Origin: PALSA-612 sp963742925
Lineage (GTDB): Bacteria > Actinomycetota > Thermoleophilia > Gaiellales > Gaiellaceae
Assembly: GCA_963742925.1 (NCBI GenBank)
Contig: CAVUNV010000010.1
Location: 1 to 64,000 of the forward strand
DNA: 64,000 bases
Direction: 5' to 3'
How positions within the stretch are numbered: position 1 is the first letter of the stretch; the number at the start of each line of letters is the position of its first letter. A program made the translations under genes and the position numbers. A model generated the notes under the pieces. The model was not told the origin of the DNA. It ran no database searches and saw only the letters and a program-made list of their open reading frames with translations. Below are positions 26,428 through 33,947 of this stretch, in pieces.

Positions 26428-27406
26428 GGGCAAACGCGGAGCGGATGAACTCGACGATCTCCTCGATCGACTCGGGGCTCGAGAACCCGGCTGCCTGGGG
26501 ATGCCCGCCTCCTCCCCGCTGCCTGGCGATCGCGGACACGTCCACCTCGTCGCTCGCGGCTCGCAGGCTGATCCGGCGCGGCGCGTCGGGCGGCTCGGGC
26601 GGCTCGCGGATCGTCGCGGCCAGCTCGGCCCCTTCGACCGAGCGGAGGTAGTCGATGATCCCCTCCGCGTACTCCTCCCCCACGCCCAGCTCGTGGAAGT
26701 CGCTGCGCAGCAGGTACGAGATCACGAGCCGGCCACCGTCGTAGACGCGCGCCCGGTCGAGAGCGCGCGCGAGCAGCTTCAGCTTGGCGAACTCGACCGA
26801 CTCGTAGATGCCCTTGAAGACACGCTGGGTGTCGACGCCCGCCTCGACGAGCTCAGCGGCGAGGCGCAACGCTTTCGGGGTCGTGTTCGTGTACTGGAAG
26901 CGGCCGGTGTCGGTCACGAGGGCGACGTAGATCGCCTCGGCGATCGCGGGCGTCAGGTCGACGTCGAGCTCGCGCATCAGGTCGCGGACGATCTCGCCGG
27001 TCGAGGACGCGTCCGGGACGACGTGGTTGATCTTCGCGAACCGGGAGTTGTCGTGGTGGTGGTCGACGTCGATCGAGAGCGGCACCCGGTCGAGGAGCTC
27101 GGAGGCGGCGCCCATTCGCTTGGCGTTCGCGCAGTCGAGCGCGAGCAGGACACGGTCGGCCGCGTCCGGAGGCAGCTCGCGGTGGAGCTCGTCGAGCGGC
27201 AGGAACGAATATTCGGCCGGCGGCGCCGTCTGGCCGCCCAGGTACATGACGCTCTCCTTGCCGAGCCGGTCGAGCGTCAGCTTGGCACCGAGGATCGAGC
27301 CCAGCGCGTCGCCGTCCGGGTTCTCGTGCGTGACGAGCAGGAAGCGGTCGTGCGCACGGATCGCCTCCGCGACCGCGGCGAGGTCAGTGGTCGGCGGCTG
27401 GCTCAT
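26408..27406 (-). CDS. nrnA: DHH-family nanoRNase/pAp phosphatase
   Basis: Degrades short oligoribonucleotides, and pAp in characterised members. The 332-residue protein has DHH motifs: HENPDGDALGS at 27-37, LALDCANAKR at about 88, DVDHHHDN at 113-120, and VTDTGRFQYTNTT; the DHHA1 domain ends with the RGGGGHPQAAGFS substrate motif. It overlaps rbfA at its start and truB at its stop, the conserved rbfA-nrnA-truB order. Confidence 0.94.
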   Translation of the reverse strand: MSQPPTTDLAAVAEAIRAHDRFLLVTHENPDGDALGSILGAKLTLDRLGKESVMYLGGQTAPPAEYSFLPLDELHRELPPDAADRVLLALDCANAKRMGAASELLDRVPLSIDVDHHHDNSRFAKINHVVPDASSTGEIVRDLMRELDVDLTPAIAEAIYVALVTDTGRFQYTNTTPKALRLAAELVEAGVDTQRVFKGIYESVEFAKLKLLARALDRARVYDGGRLVISYLLRSDFHELGVGEEYAEGIIDYLRSVEGAELAATIREPPEPPDAPRRISLRAASDEVDVSAIARQRGGGGHPQAAGFSSPESIEEIVEFIRSAFAHASPSP

Positions 27407-27752
27407 CGTCTTCGGGCTCGGGAGCGAGGTCGTCGATCAGCTTCGTCATCCGAACGCCTCGCTCGACGGACGGATCGTATTCGAAGGTGAGCTGCGGGGT
27501 CCGCTTCAGCTTCAGCTGACGCCCGAGCCCTGCCTGCAGCACGCCGTGCGCCGCCGTCAGACCCTGCAGCGTGCTGGCCCGTGTCTGCTCGCTGCCGAGC
27601 ACGCTGACGAAGACGGTCGCCTGCCGCAGGTCGGCGGTGGTGACCACACCCGTGACGGTCACGAACCCGATCCGCGGGTCCTTGAGCTCCGGCACCGCCT
27701 CGGACAGCACCTGCCGGATCGACTCGTTCACGCGGCGCATCCGGTCACTCAT
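27384..27752 (-). CDS. rbfA: 30S ribosome-binding factor A
   Basis: Cold-shock maturation factor for the 30S subunit. The 122-residue protein has a KH-like fold: MRRVNESIRQVLSEAVPEL at the start, DPRIGFVTVTGVVTTADLRQA, and the C-terminal TPQLTFEYDPSVERGVRM followed by an acidic tail. It overlaps ylxP upstream and nrnA downstream. Length and motifs match the family. Confidence 0.96.
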   Translation of the reverse strand: MSDRMRRVNESIRQVLSEAVPELKDPRIGFVTVTGVVTTADLRQATVFVSVLGSEQTRASTLQGLTAAHGVLQAGLGRQLKLKRTPQLTFEYDPSVERGVRMTKLIDDLAPEPEDDEPAADH

Positions 27753-28044
27753 CAGGGCTCACGACCTCCCTGTCGGCCCGGATGAGCTCCCACTCCTGGC
27801 CGCCCAGGTAGCGCTCGGCGCCGTCGAGCAGCTGCTGGAGCTCGTTGTGGCCGCGCGCCACGCACGCGATCGTGAGCCGGCAACGCTGCCACAGCTCGTG
27901 ATGGTCGACCTCGGCGACCGAGGCTCCGAAGCGGTGCTGGAGCTGGGCCTTCGCCGACTTGACGTACTTGCGCTTGCCCTTCAGCGACCCGGCTTCGGGA
28001 AAGTGCAGCTCGACGGAGAGGATGCCGACATAGCCCGCGCTCAT
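27745..28044 (-). CDS. ylxP: DUF503 family protein (YlxP)
   Basis: A 99-residue protein of unknown biochemical role that is regularly encoded between infB and rbfA. It shows the family opening GYVGILSVELHFPEAGSLKGKRK, then KAQLQHRFGASVAEVDHHELWQR. ATG 28044 was chosen over an in-frame start 48 bases upstream because the domain begins there. Likely linked to ribosome assembly by context. Confidence 0.92.
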   Translation of the reverse strand: MSAGYVGILSVELHFPEAGSLKGKRKYVKSAKAQLQHRFGASVAEVDHHELWQRCRLTIACVARGHNELQQLLDGAERYLGGQEWELIRADREVVSPDE

Positions 28045-28144
28045 CACGCTATTCAAGCGGACACCGGTGCGAAATCGGCACAGAATCGGCACAGACCTGC
28101 GTGCTCGATCGCGGTATCGTCGACCTCGAGGGAGGAGGGTTGAG

Positions 28145-28164
28145 ACCCCTCCCCTCTGAGGGGT
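28145..28164 (-). terminator. GC-rich stem-loop in the infB-ylxP gap
   Basis: ACCCCTC and GAGGGGT pair over seven bases around a six-base loop, inside a 172-base gap between infB and ylxP that is rich in runs of G and C. No U tract follows. It may reduce read-through or stabilise the infB 3' end. Nothing else is evident in this gap. Confidence 0.35.
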
Positions 28165-28216
28165 GGGGGTGCGGGAGCGGTGTCCCGGCGGGCGGGTCCG
28201 TTCGCGGCGGCGAGGA

Positions 28217-30172
28217 TCAGGAGGCGCCCGGCGAGGGCGGCTCGTCGAGGGCCGTGCGCTCGACCTGGCGCACCTCGTAGGCCTCGATCACGTCGCCTTC
28301 CTTGACGTCGTCGTAGCCCTCGAGGTGGATGCCGCACTCGAAGCCCTCGGTCACCTCGCGCGCGTCGTCCTTGAACCGCTTCAGCGAGTCGATCGTCGTC
28401 TCGTAGATGACCGCGCCGTCGCGGACGATACGGGCGCTCGAACCACGACGGATCACGCCGCGAGTGACGTGGGAGCCGGCGATCGTGCCGAAGCGGGAGA
28501 TCCTGATCAGCGCGCGTACCTCGGCCTCGCCGAGCGCCACTTCCTCGCTGACCGGGCGGAGCATCCCGACGAGCGCCTTCTCGATGTCCTCCGAGAGCTG
28601 GTAGATGACGCGGTAGGTGCGGATCTCGACGCCCTCGCGGTCGGCGAGCGCGCGCGCCTCGGGGCTGGGGCGCACGTTGAAGCCCACGATCAGCGCACCC
28701 GAGGCGGCGGCGAGGTTGACGTCGTTCTCGGTGATGCCACCCACGCCGGAGTGGATGACGAGAACGCGTACCTCGGCGTGCTGGATCTTCTCGATCTCGC
28801 TGACGGCCGCCTCGACGGAGCCCTGGACGTCCGCCTTGACGACGAGCCCGAGCTCCTGGACGTCGCCCTCCTCCATCTGCTCGAACAGGCTCTCGAGCGA
28901 GACGCTGCGCGGACGGGCGGCGAACTGCTCCCGGCGAAGCCGCTCGTCACGGATCTGCGCCAGGTGCCGCGCCTGCCGCTCGTTCTCGACCACGCGCGCG
29001 TGCTCGCCGGCGAGCGGGGGCGTGTCGAAGCCGAGGATCTCGACCGGCTCGCCCGGCTTCGCGTCCCTGACCTTCTCACCGCGGTAGTTGAAGAGACCGC
29101 GGACGCGCCCGTAGGCGTGGCCGGCGACGATCGCGTCGCCGACGCGCAGGGTGCCGCGCTGGACGAGCATCGTCGCCACCGTGCCGCGGCCGACGTCCAG
29201 GCGCGACTCGACGATCGGGCCCGACGCCTCGGCGGCCGGGTTGGCGCGGAGGTCGAGCTCGACGTCGGCGACGAGCAGCACCTTCTCGAGCAGGTCGTCG
29301 AGGTTCTGCTTCTGCTTCGCGGACACCTCGGAGAACTGCGTCGTCCCTCCCCACGCCTCGGGCTGCAGCCCGTCGGCCGCGAGCTCGCTCTTGACGCGGT
29401 CGATGTTCGCGTCGGGGAGGTCGATCTTGTTGATGGCGACGACGATCGGCACCTCGGCCGCGCGCGCGTGCGAGATCGACTCGCGCGTCTGCGGCATGAC
29501 GCCGTCGTCGGCCGCGACCACCAGGACGGCGACGTCGGTGACGTTGGCGCCGCGGGCGCGCATGGCCGTGAAGGCCTCGTGGCCGGGTGTGTCCAGGAAG
29601 GTGATCTTGCGACCGCCGTGGTCGACCTGGTAGGCGCCGATGTGCTGCGTGATCCCGCCTGCCTCGGATGCTGCGACGGCTGTCTCGCGGATCGCGTCGA
29701 GCAGCGTCGTCTTGCCGTGGTCGACGTGACCCATGATCGTCACGACCGGGGGCCGGGCCTTCAGGGTCTCCTCCGCATCCTCGAAGGTCTCGGGCTCCTC
29801 GTCCTCTTCGCCCAGGTGCTTGATCGTGACCTCGCGCTTGAGCTCGGCGGCGATCAGCTCCACCTCGTCGTCGGTGAGCGACTGGGTCGCCGTCCGCATC
29901 GTGCCGAGGCCCATCAGGATCTTGATGATGTCCGTCATCGCGACGCCGAGCGCCTGCGAGAAGTCGCGAACGGTCACTCCCGACTCGACGACCGCGGGGC
30001 CGGTCGGGGGAGCGATCGGCTGGTCGCTCTTCGGCTCGCGGAGCGTGCGATCGCGTGCCTGGCGCGCGTCCGGACGCGGGCGGCCGGCGCCCGTGTCGAT
30101 CACGACGCGGCGCTTGCGCCCGCTACCGCCGTGGCCGCGGGGGCGAATCGGTCTGTTGGGACGTTCAGCCAT
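28217..30172 (-). CDS. infB: Translation initiation factor IF-2
   Basis: GTPase that brings initiator tRNA to the ribosome. At 651 residues it has a short N-terminal region compared with many actinobacterial IF-2 proteins (often 900 or more). The N-terminal IF2-N module (VTVRDFSQALGVAMTDIIK, residues 66-84) precedes the G domain: GHVDHGKTT at 148-156, DTPGHEAF at 194-201, NKID at 248-251. Domains II, III and IV follow, ending GYDDVKEGDVIEAYEV. The start overlaps ylxR by eight bases. Confidence 0.97.
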   Translation of the reverse strand: MAERPNRPIRPRGHGGSGRKRRVVIDTGAGRPRPDARQARDRTLREPKSDQPIAPPTGPAVVESGVTVRDFSQALGVAMTDIIKILMGLGTMRTATQSLTDDEVELIAAELKREVTIKHLGEEDEEPETFEDAEETLKARPPVVTIMGHVDHGKTTLLDAIRETAVAASEAGGITQHIGAYQVDHGGRKITFLDTPGHEAFTAMRARGANVTDVAVLVVAADDGVMPQTRESISHARAAEVPIVVAINKIDLPDANIDRVKSELAADGLQPEAWGGTTQFSEVSAKQKQNLDDLLEKVLLVADVELDLRANPAAEASGPIVESRLDVGRGTVATMLVQRGTLRVGDAIVAGHAYGRVRGLFNYRGEKVRDAKPGEPVEILGFDTPPLAGEHARVVENERQARHLAQIRDERLRREQFAARPRSVSLESLFEQMEEGDVQELGLVVKADVQGSVEAAVSEIEKIQHAEVRVLVIHSGVGGITENDVNLAAASGALIVGFNVRPSPEARALADREGVEIRTYRVIYQLSEDIEKALVGMLRPVSEEVALGEAEVRALIRISRFGTIAGSHVTRGVIRRGSSARIVRDGAVIYETTIDSLKRFKDDAREVTEGFECGIHLEGYDDVKEGDVIEAYEVRQVERTALDEPPSPGAS

Positions 30173-30437
30173 TGCTTGAAGTGTAAAGCCCTTTCAGGGC
30201 CGGATCGACCCGGACGGATGCCTTGAGTGTTCGGGCGAACGCTCTTCGTGCCGCCGCCCGTTCGAAGCAGGCGAGGCGCCTGCAGGTGTAGACCCCGCGC
30301 CCCTGGGCTCCCGGATCGGCCCGCGTCAGGGCTCCGCTCCGGGCCACGAACCTGATCAGCTCCGCTTTCGGGGCCCTGCGGCCGCAGCCGGCACAGGTTC
30401 GGACGGGGACGTGGCGCTCCGGCTCGCCGCTGCTCAC
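30165..30437 (-). CDS. ylxR: YlxR family RNA-binding protein (DUF448)
   Basis: A 90-residue protein of the nusA-infB operon. It has VRTCAGCGRRAPKAELIR and the signature GRGVYTCRRLACFERA near residues 46-61, which forms the proposed RNA-binding surface. GTG 30437 overlaps the nusA stop and its own stop overlaps infB. Members have been linked to transcription regulation and RNase P modulation in other bacteria; the role here is not readable. Confidence 0.94.
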   Translation of the reverse strand: MSSGEPERHVPVRTCAGCGRRAPKAELIRFVARSGALTRADPGAQGRGVYTCRRLACFERAAARRAFARTLKASVRVDPALKGLYTSSNG

Positions 30438-31888
30438 GCCGCCGAAGAGGGTTCCTCCTCCTCGAGTGGCGCCGGCTCCGCGCCGGTGGCGGCCTCTGCG
30501 AGCACGGCCTCGGCGCCCGGCTCGAGCTCCCCGGCCTCACCCTCGCCCTCACCCTCGACGTCCGGCTCCTCGTCGTCGGGGCTTCCGACCTGGACGACGC
30601 TGCCGGTCAGGTCCTCCCCGCGCGCCTCGCGGGCGGCCAGCTCGAGGTGGGCGGCGACGCCGCAGAAGCGCGTTCCGGGCAGTGCCGCGTTCGGGCAGCG
30701 CTTGCCGTTCGAGAGGATGGCGGCGCAGCGGCCGGTGAACTCCTCGCTGTCCTCGCCGCCGAAGGCGGCGTCCGCCTCCTGCTGGGCGAACTCGGAGTCG
30801 GACTTGATGTCGACCTTCCAGCCGGTGAGGCGTGCGGCGAGGCGGGCGTTGAGGCCCTCCTTGCCGATCGCCAGCGCGAGCTGGTCGTCCGGCACGATCA
30901 CGGTCGCGTCACGCGACTCGTCGTCGATGTAGACCTCGCGCACGCGTGCCGGCGACAGCGCCTTGGCGACGAAGCGCGCCGGCTCGGTGTTCCACGGGAT
31001 GATGTCGATCTTCTCGCCGCGGAGCTCGGAGACGACCATGCGGACGCGCGAGCCGCGCGGGCCGACGCAGGCGCCGACGGGGTCGACGCCCTGGGTGTGC
31101 GACTCGACTGCGATCTTGGCGCGGTAGCCGGGCTCCCGGGCGACCGCCTTGATCTCGACGAGGCCGTCGGCGATCTCGGGCACCTCCAGCTCGAACAGCG
31201 TCCGGATCAGCTCGGGATCGCGACGGGACAGGATCACCTGCGGGCCCTTCGTCCCCGAGCGAACCTCGGTGATCACGGCCTTGATGCGGCTCCCCTGCTC
31301 GTAGCGCTCGCCGTCCACCTGCTCGGAGCGCGGCAGCAGCGCCTCGACCTTGCCGAGGTCGATCAGCACGTTGTTGCGGTCGCCGGCCTGCTGGACGATG
31401 CCGGTGACGACCTCGCCGACGCGGTCGACGTACTCCTCGTACATCATCTCGCGCTCTGCCTCGCGAATCCGCTGCAAAATGACCTGTTTTGCGGTCTGCG
31501 CGGCGATGCGGCCGAAGTTCTCCGGCGTGACGTCCTCGCGCACGATCAGGTTCTCGGGCACGTCGGACCAGTCGAGGTCGAGGTCGTCGTCGGAGATGAG
31601 CACGTGCGAGCGCTCGCCCGTCTCCACCTCCAGCGCCTCGAGCTCCTCGATCTCTCGCTCTCGGGCCTCGTCGAGCAGCCGCTCCTCGATGTCCTCCGGC
31701 AGCTCGATCGAGAAGACGCGGAAGTCGCCGGTCTCCTGGTCGAGCTCGACGGTCGCGTGCCGGGTGGCGCCCGGCGTCTTCTTGTAGGCGGCGAGGAGCG
31801 CGTCCTCGAGCGCCGTGATCAGCGTCTCGCTCTCGATTCCCTTTTCCTTCTCGATCGTGCGGACCGCTTCGATGATCTCTCGGCTCAT
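30434..31888 (-). CDS. nusA: Transcription termination/antitermination protein NusA with C-terminal Cys/His knuckle
   Basis: Elongation factor binding RNA polymerase and nascent RNA. From ATG 31888 (484 aa; preferred over a TTG six bases upstream) the N-terminal domain is followed by S1 (GEVVTGIVQQAGDRNNVLIDLG), KH1 with ACVGPRGSRVRMVV and KH2 with LALAIGKEGLNARLAARLTG. After KH2 there is an unusual addition: CAAILSNGKRC, then PGTRFCGVAAH, giving Cys-x9-Cys-x10-Cys-x4-His at DNA 30647-30727, and then an acidic tail of about 65 residues. The knuckle resembles small zinc-binding motifs of DUF5763 type. The gene is coupled to rimP and ylxR. Confidence 0.95.
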   Translation of the reverse strand: MSREIIEAVRTIEKEKGIESETLITALEDALLAAYKKTPGATRHATVELDQETGDFRVFSIELPEDIEERLLDEAREREIEELEALEVETGERSHVLISDDDLDLDWSDVPENLIVREDVTPENFGRIAAQTAKQVILQRIREAEREMMYEEYVDRVGEVVTGIVQQAGDRNNVLIDLGKVEALLPRSEQVDGERYEQGSRIKAVITEVRSGTKGPQVILSRRDPELIRTLFELEVPEIADGLVEIKAVAREPGYRAKIAVESHTQGVDPVGACVGPRGSRVRMVVSELRGEKIDIIPWNTEPARFVAKALSPARVREVYIDDESRDATVIVPDDQLALAIGKEGLNARLAARLTGWKVDIKSDSEFAQQEADAAFGGEDSEEFTGRCAAILSNGKRCPNAALPGTRFCGVAAHLELAAREARGEDLTGSVVQVGSPDDEEPDVEGEGEGEAGELEPGAEAVLAEAATGAEPAPLEEEEPSSAA

Positions 31889-31890
31889 CG

Positions 31891-32337
31891 TCAATTCACC
31901 TCGTCGATCAGATTCCCGCGGACGATTGCCGCGTACGGGATTTCGACGCGCTCGCCGTCCCCGACGCCGAGCGCTAGAGCTTCACTGTCCGCCGCGGCAA
32001 CCGTGCCCTTGAATCGCTTGCGGCCGTCGATCGCCTCGGCGGTGCGAATGGTCACACGGCGACCGACGGCGTTCCGGAAGTGGGCCGGCTTGCGGAGCGG
32101 TCGCTCGATCCCCGGTGAGGAGACGTCGACCGTGTACCGGTTCAGGTACCCGCGCAGGAGGTCCGTGACCCGCGCGCAGAGCGCGTGATCCACGCCCTTG
32201 GGGTGGTCGATGAAGACGCAGAACCGCGTCGGGGACAGCAACTCGACCGCGAGCACCTCGACTCCCGGGATCTGCCGTTCGACCGTTCCTGCGACCTCTC
32301 TGGTCAGTTCCTTCTCCTTCTCGTGAACCGGTGCCAA
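31891..32337 (-). CDS. rimP: Ribosome maturation factor RimP
   Basis: Needed for 30S assembly. The 148-residue protein has the N-terminal domain with GVEVLAVELLSPTRFCVFIDHPKGVDHALC and the SSPGIERPLRKPAHF signature, then the Sm-like C-terminal domain with RRVTIRTAEAIDG and KGTVAAADSEALAL. The start is TTG 32337 with AAGGA five bases upstream. It is first in the rimP-nusA-ylxR-infB operon; an intrinsic terminator at 32376 insulates it from the gene before. Confidence 0.95.
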   Translation of the reverse strand: MAPVHEKEKELTREVAGTVERQIPGVEVLAVELLSPTRFCVFIDHPKGVDHALCARVTDLLRGYLNRYTVDVSSPGIERPLRKPAHFRNAVGRRVTIRTAEAIDGRKRFKGTVAAADSEALALGVGDGERVEIPYAAIVRGNLIDEVN

Positions 32338-32375
32338 GATCGTCCTTCCAAAGCGAGCTCAGCCTGTTTTCCTCG

Positions 32376-32402
32376 AAAAAAATGGGCGCCGTGCGCCCAT
32401 TT
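32376..32402 (-). terminator. Intrinsic terminator upstream of the rimP operon
   Basis: On the minus strand AAATGGGCGC, loop ACG, GCGCCCATTT pair perfectly over ten bases and run into seven T residues. It ends transcription from the SnoaL-like gene at 32485 and separates it from rimP. It is the clearest classical Rho-independent terminator in the window. Confidence 0.88.
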
Positions 32403-32484
32403 CGCCAAGCCGGTGAAATGCGGTGTTTGCAGGATAGCATCGCCTGCTCGGCCCCGAGTGAGGCGGCACTCGGGAACGACGTTC

Positions 32485-32910
32485 CTAGTCGGCCTGTAAA
32501 TCTTCCACGCCGTGCTCGACCTGGCGGTCGTACTCGGCCTGGTCGTAATGGCCCTGCGACTCGGCGATGAGCCCGTCGTCGCCGATCGTCCATTCCTCGA
32601 ACCCGCTGATCCGGACGCTGTTTCCGGTCCCGCCCGGACCGGTGTTGGTGCCGACGAGGGTCCAGCGGTACTCGGTGTCGCCGTCCCGAACGACGAGGTC
32701 GTCCATGAGCACCTGCAGGTCCGGAAACGCGTCCATGAACGACTGCGCCGCCTCCGTGACGGCAGCCCGCCCGACCGAAGGCGTACCGCCGTTGATGGTC
32801 AGTGAGCCCTCGGGCGCGTAGTGGCCGGCCACCCTCGCCGGGTCATGGCTGCACCAGGCCGCGGTATAGCGCCGGGCGAAGTCGTGGAGCTGCTCCGGGT
32901 CAGGCGTCAT
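32485..32910 (-). CDS. SnoaL-like/NTF2-fold protein
   Basis: A 141-residue single-domain protein starting at ATG 32910 with MTPDPEQLHDFARRYTAAWC. The pattern AAWCSHDPARVAGHYAPEGSLTINGG, with TEAAQSFMDAFPDLQVLMDDLV and RISGFEEWTIGDDGLIAESQGHYD, is the cone-shaped alpha+beta barrel used by polyketide cyclase-like and limonene-epoxide-hydrolase-like enzymes. No substrate can be assigned. Ends at a strong terminator. Confidence 0.82.
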   Translation of the reverse strand: MTPDPEQLHDFARRYTAAWCSHDPARVAGHYAPEGSLTINGGTPSVGRAAVTEAAQSFMDAFPDLQVLMDDLVVRDGDTEYRWTLVGTNTGPGGTGNSVRISGFEEWTIGDDGLIAESQGHYDQAEYDRQVEHGVEDLQAD

Positions 32911-32926
32911 CGGCCGGTACTGCCCG

Positions 32927-33196
32927 CTACGAGTCTGCGAGGTCTGCGAGGACCTGCGCCTTCGCCACCGGGTCGAGATCGTCGAGCGCAGCGTGGACCG
33001 AGCTCTTCGCCGCCTGGATCTTCTCGTCACGCTCGGTGTACTTCTCGCGCGCGTAGAGACCGCTGCCCGCGGCCACCGCGAGGAACCCGAGCACGCGTAG
33101 CACCCTCGAGTGGCCCATCCATCCGGCCACGAGCGCGAGGATCCCACCGGTCACGATCGCCAGGGCAGCCTTCTCGCCGTCCGCTCGTTCGCTCAC
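32927..33196 (-). CDS. Small membrane protein, unknown
   Basis: An 89-residue protein with two hydrophobic stretches (about 9-28 and 31-47) and a charged, probably cytosolic C-terminal tail ending DLDPVAKAQVLADLADS. The GTG start overlaps the stop of the upstream small gene (GTGA), supporting co-translation. I do not recognise a named family. Confidence 0.6.
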   Translation of the reverse strand: MSERADGEKAALAIVTGGILALVAGWMGHSRVLRVLGFLAVAAGSGLYAREKYTERDEKIQAAKSSVHAALDDLDPVAKAQVLADLADS

Positions 33197-33384
33197 GACG
33201 GCACCCTAGCAAGGGGTGGAATTGGCCCCTGTGGTGTCTTCGCGGAGTAGTACACCGCGAGCGTCGCATGGACCTGAGCCTTGACGTGGGACGAGAGGAA
33301 CCGGCTCTCGAGCAGTCGTTCGGCCTCGCTCGCATGGTGCTCGGCGCGTTCGTGCACGTCGGCTTGTGCAGGAATAGTTGTCAC
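33193..33384 (-). CDS. Short helical protein, unknown
   Basis: A 63-residue protein beginning MTTIPAQADVHERAEHHASE. A near-perfect AAGGAGGTG lies at good distance from the GTG at 33384, and the stop overlaps the next gene as GTGA, so despite its size it looks real. It is predicted to form amphipathic helices (ERAEHHASEAERLLESR, SHVKAQVHATLAVYY). No function is known. Confidence 0.6.
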   Translation of the reverse strand: MTTIPAQADVHERAEHHASEAERLLESRFLSSHVKAQVHATLAVYYSAKTPQGPIPPLARVPS

Positions 33385-33491
33385 CCGACACCTCCTTCCA
33401 GCCGCTCAGGCTCGCACACTGCGCCTGGCAGGGCATCGGGGACGGTCCGGATCGCGATGCGGGAATCCACGCGGTGCCCGCGACCGAGCTG

Positions 33492-33929
33492 CTAGATGTC
33501 GAGCACGATCGTGACCGGGCCGTCGTTGACGAGCTCGAGCTGCATGCGCGCGGCGAAGACGCCGGTCGCGACGGGCACGCCGAGGTCCCGGAGCGCGACG
33601 CAGAAGCGCTCGTAGAGCGGCTCCGCGTGCTCGGGCGCCGCGGCGGCCGAGAAGCTCGGCCGGTTGCCCTTGCTCGTGTCGGCGATCAGCGTGAACTGGC
33701 TGACCACCAGCGCCTCGCCGCTCGTGTCGAGCAGGCTCCGGTCGAACTTCCCGGCGGCGTTCTCGAACACGCGCAGGCGGGCGATCCGGCCGGCCAGCCG
33801 CTCCGCCGCGGCTGCGTCGTCGTCTGCCGCGATCCCGAGCAGGATGCACAGGCCCGGGCCGATCTCGCCCACCACGGCGTGCTCGACGAGCACCCGCGCC
33901 TCGGAGACTCGCTGTACGACCGCCCTCAC
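33492..33929 (-). CDS. dtd: D-aminoacyl-tRNA deacylase
   Basis: Removes D-amino acids (and glycine from tRNA-Ala) from mischarged tRNAs. The 145-residue protein starts MRAVVQRVSEARV from GTG 33929 and has the two proofreading motifs: VVSQFTLIADTSKGNRPSF near 78 and, near the end, NDGPVTIVLD (NxGPVT in most members). Length matches the family. Confidence 0.95.
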   Translation of the reverse strand: MRAVVQRVSEARVLVEHAVVGEIGPGLCILLGIAADDDAAAAERLAGRIARLRVFENAAGKFDRSLLDTSGEALVVSQFTLIADTSKGNRPSFSAAAAPEHAEPLYERFCVALRDLGVPVATGVFAARMQLELVNDGPVTIVLDI

Positions 33930-33947
33930 CGTCGCGAGCCTACTCGG

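Noticed and set aside
32403..32484. A leader peptide or riboswitch upstream of rimP
   Set aside because: The gap contains the intrinsic terminator of the preceding gene and no conserved riboswitch core that I can recognise.
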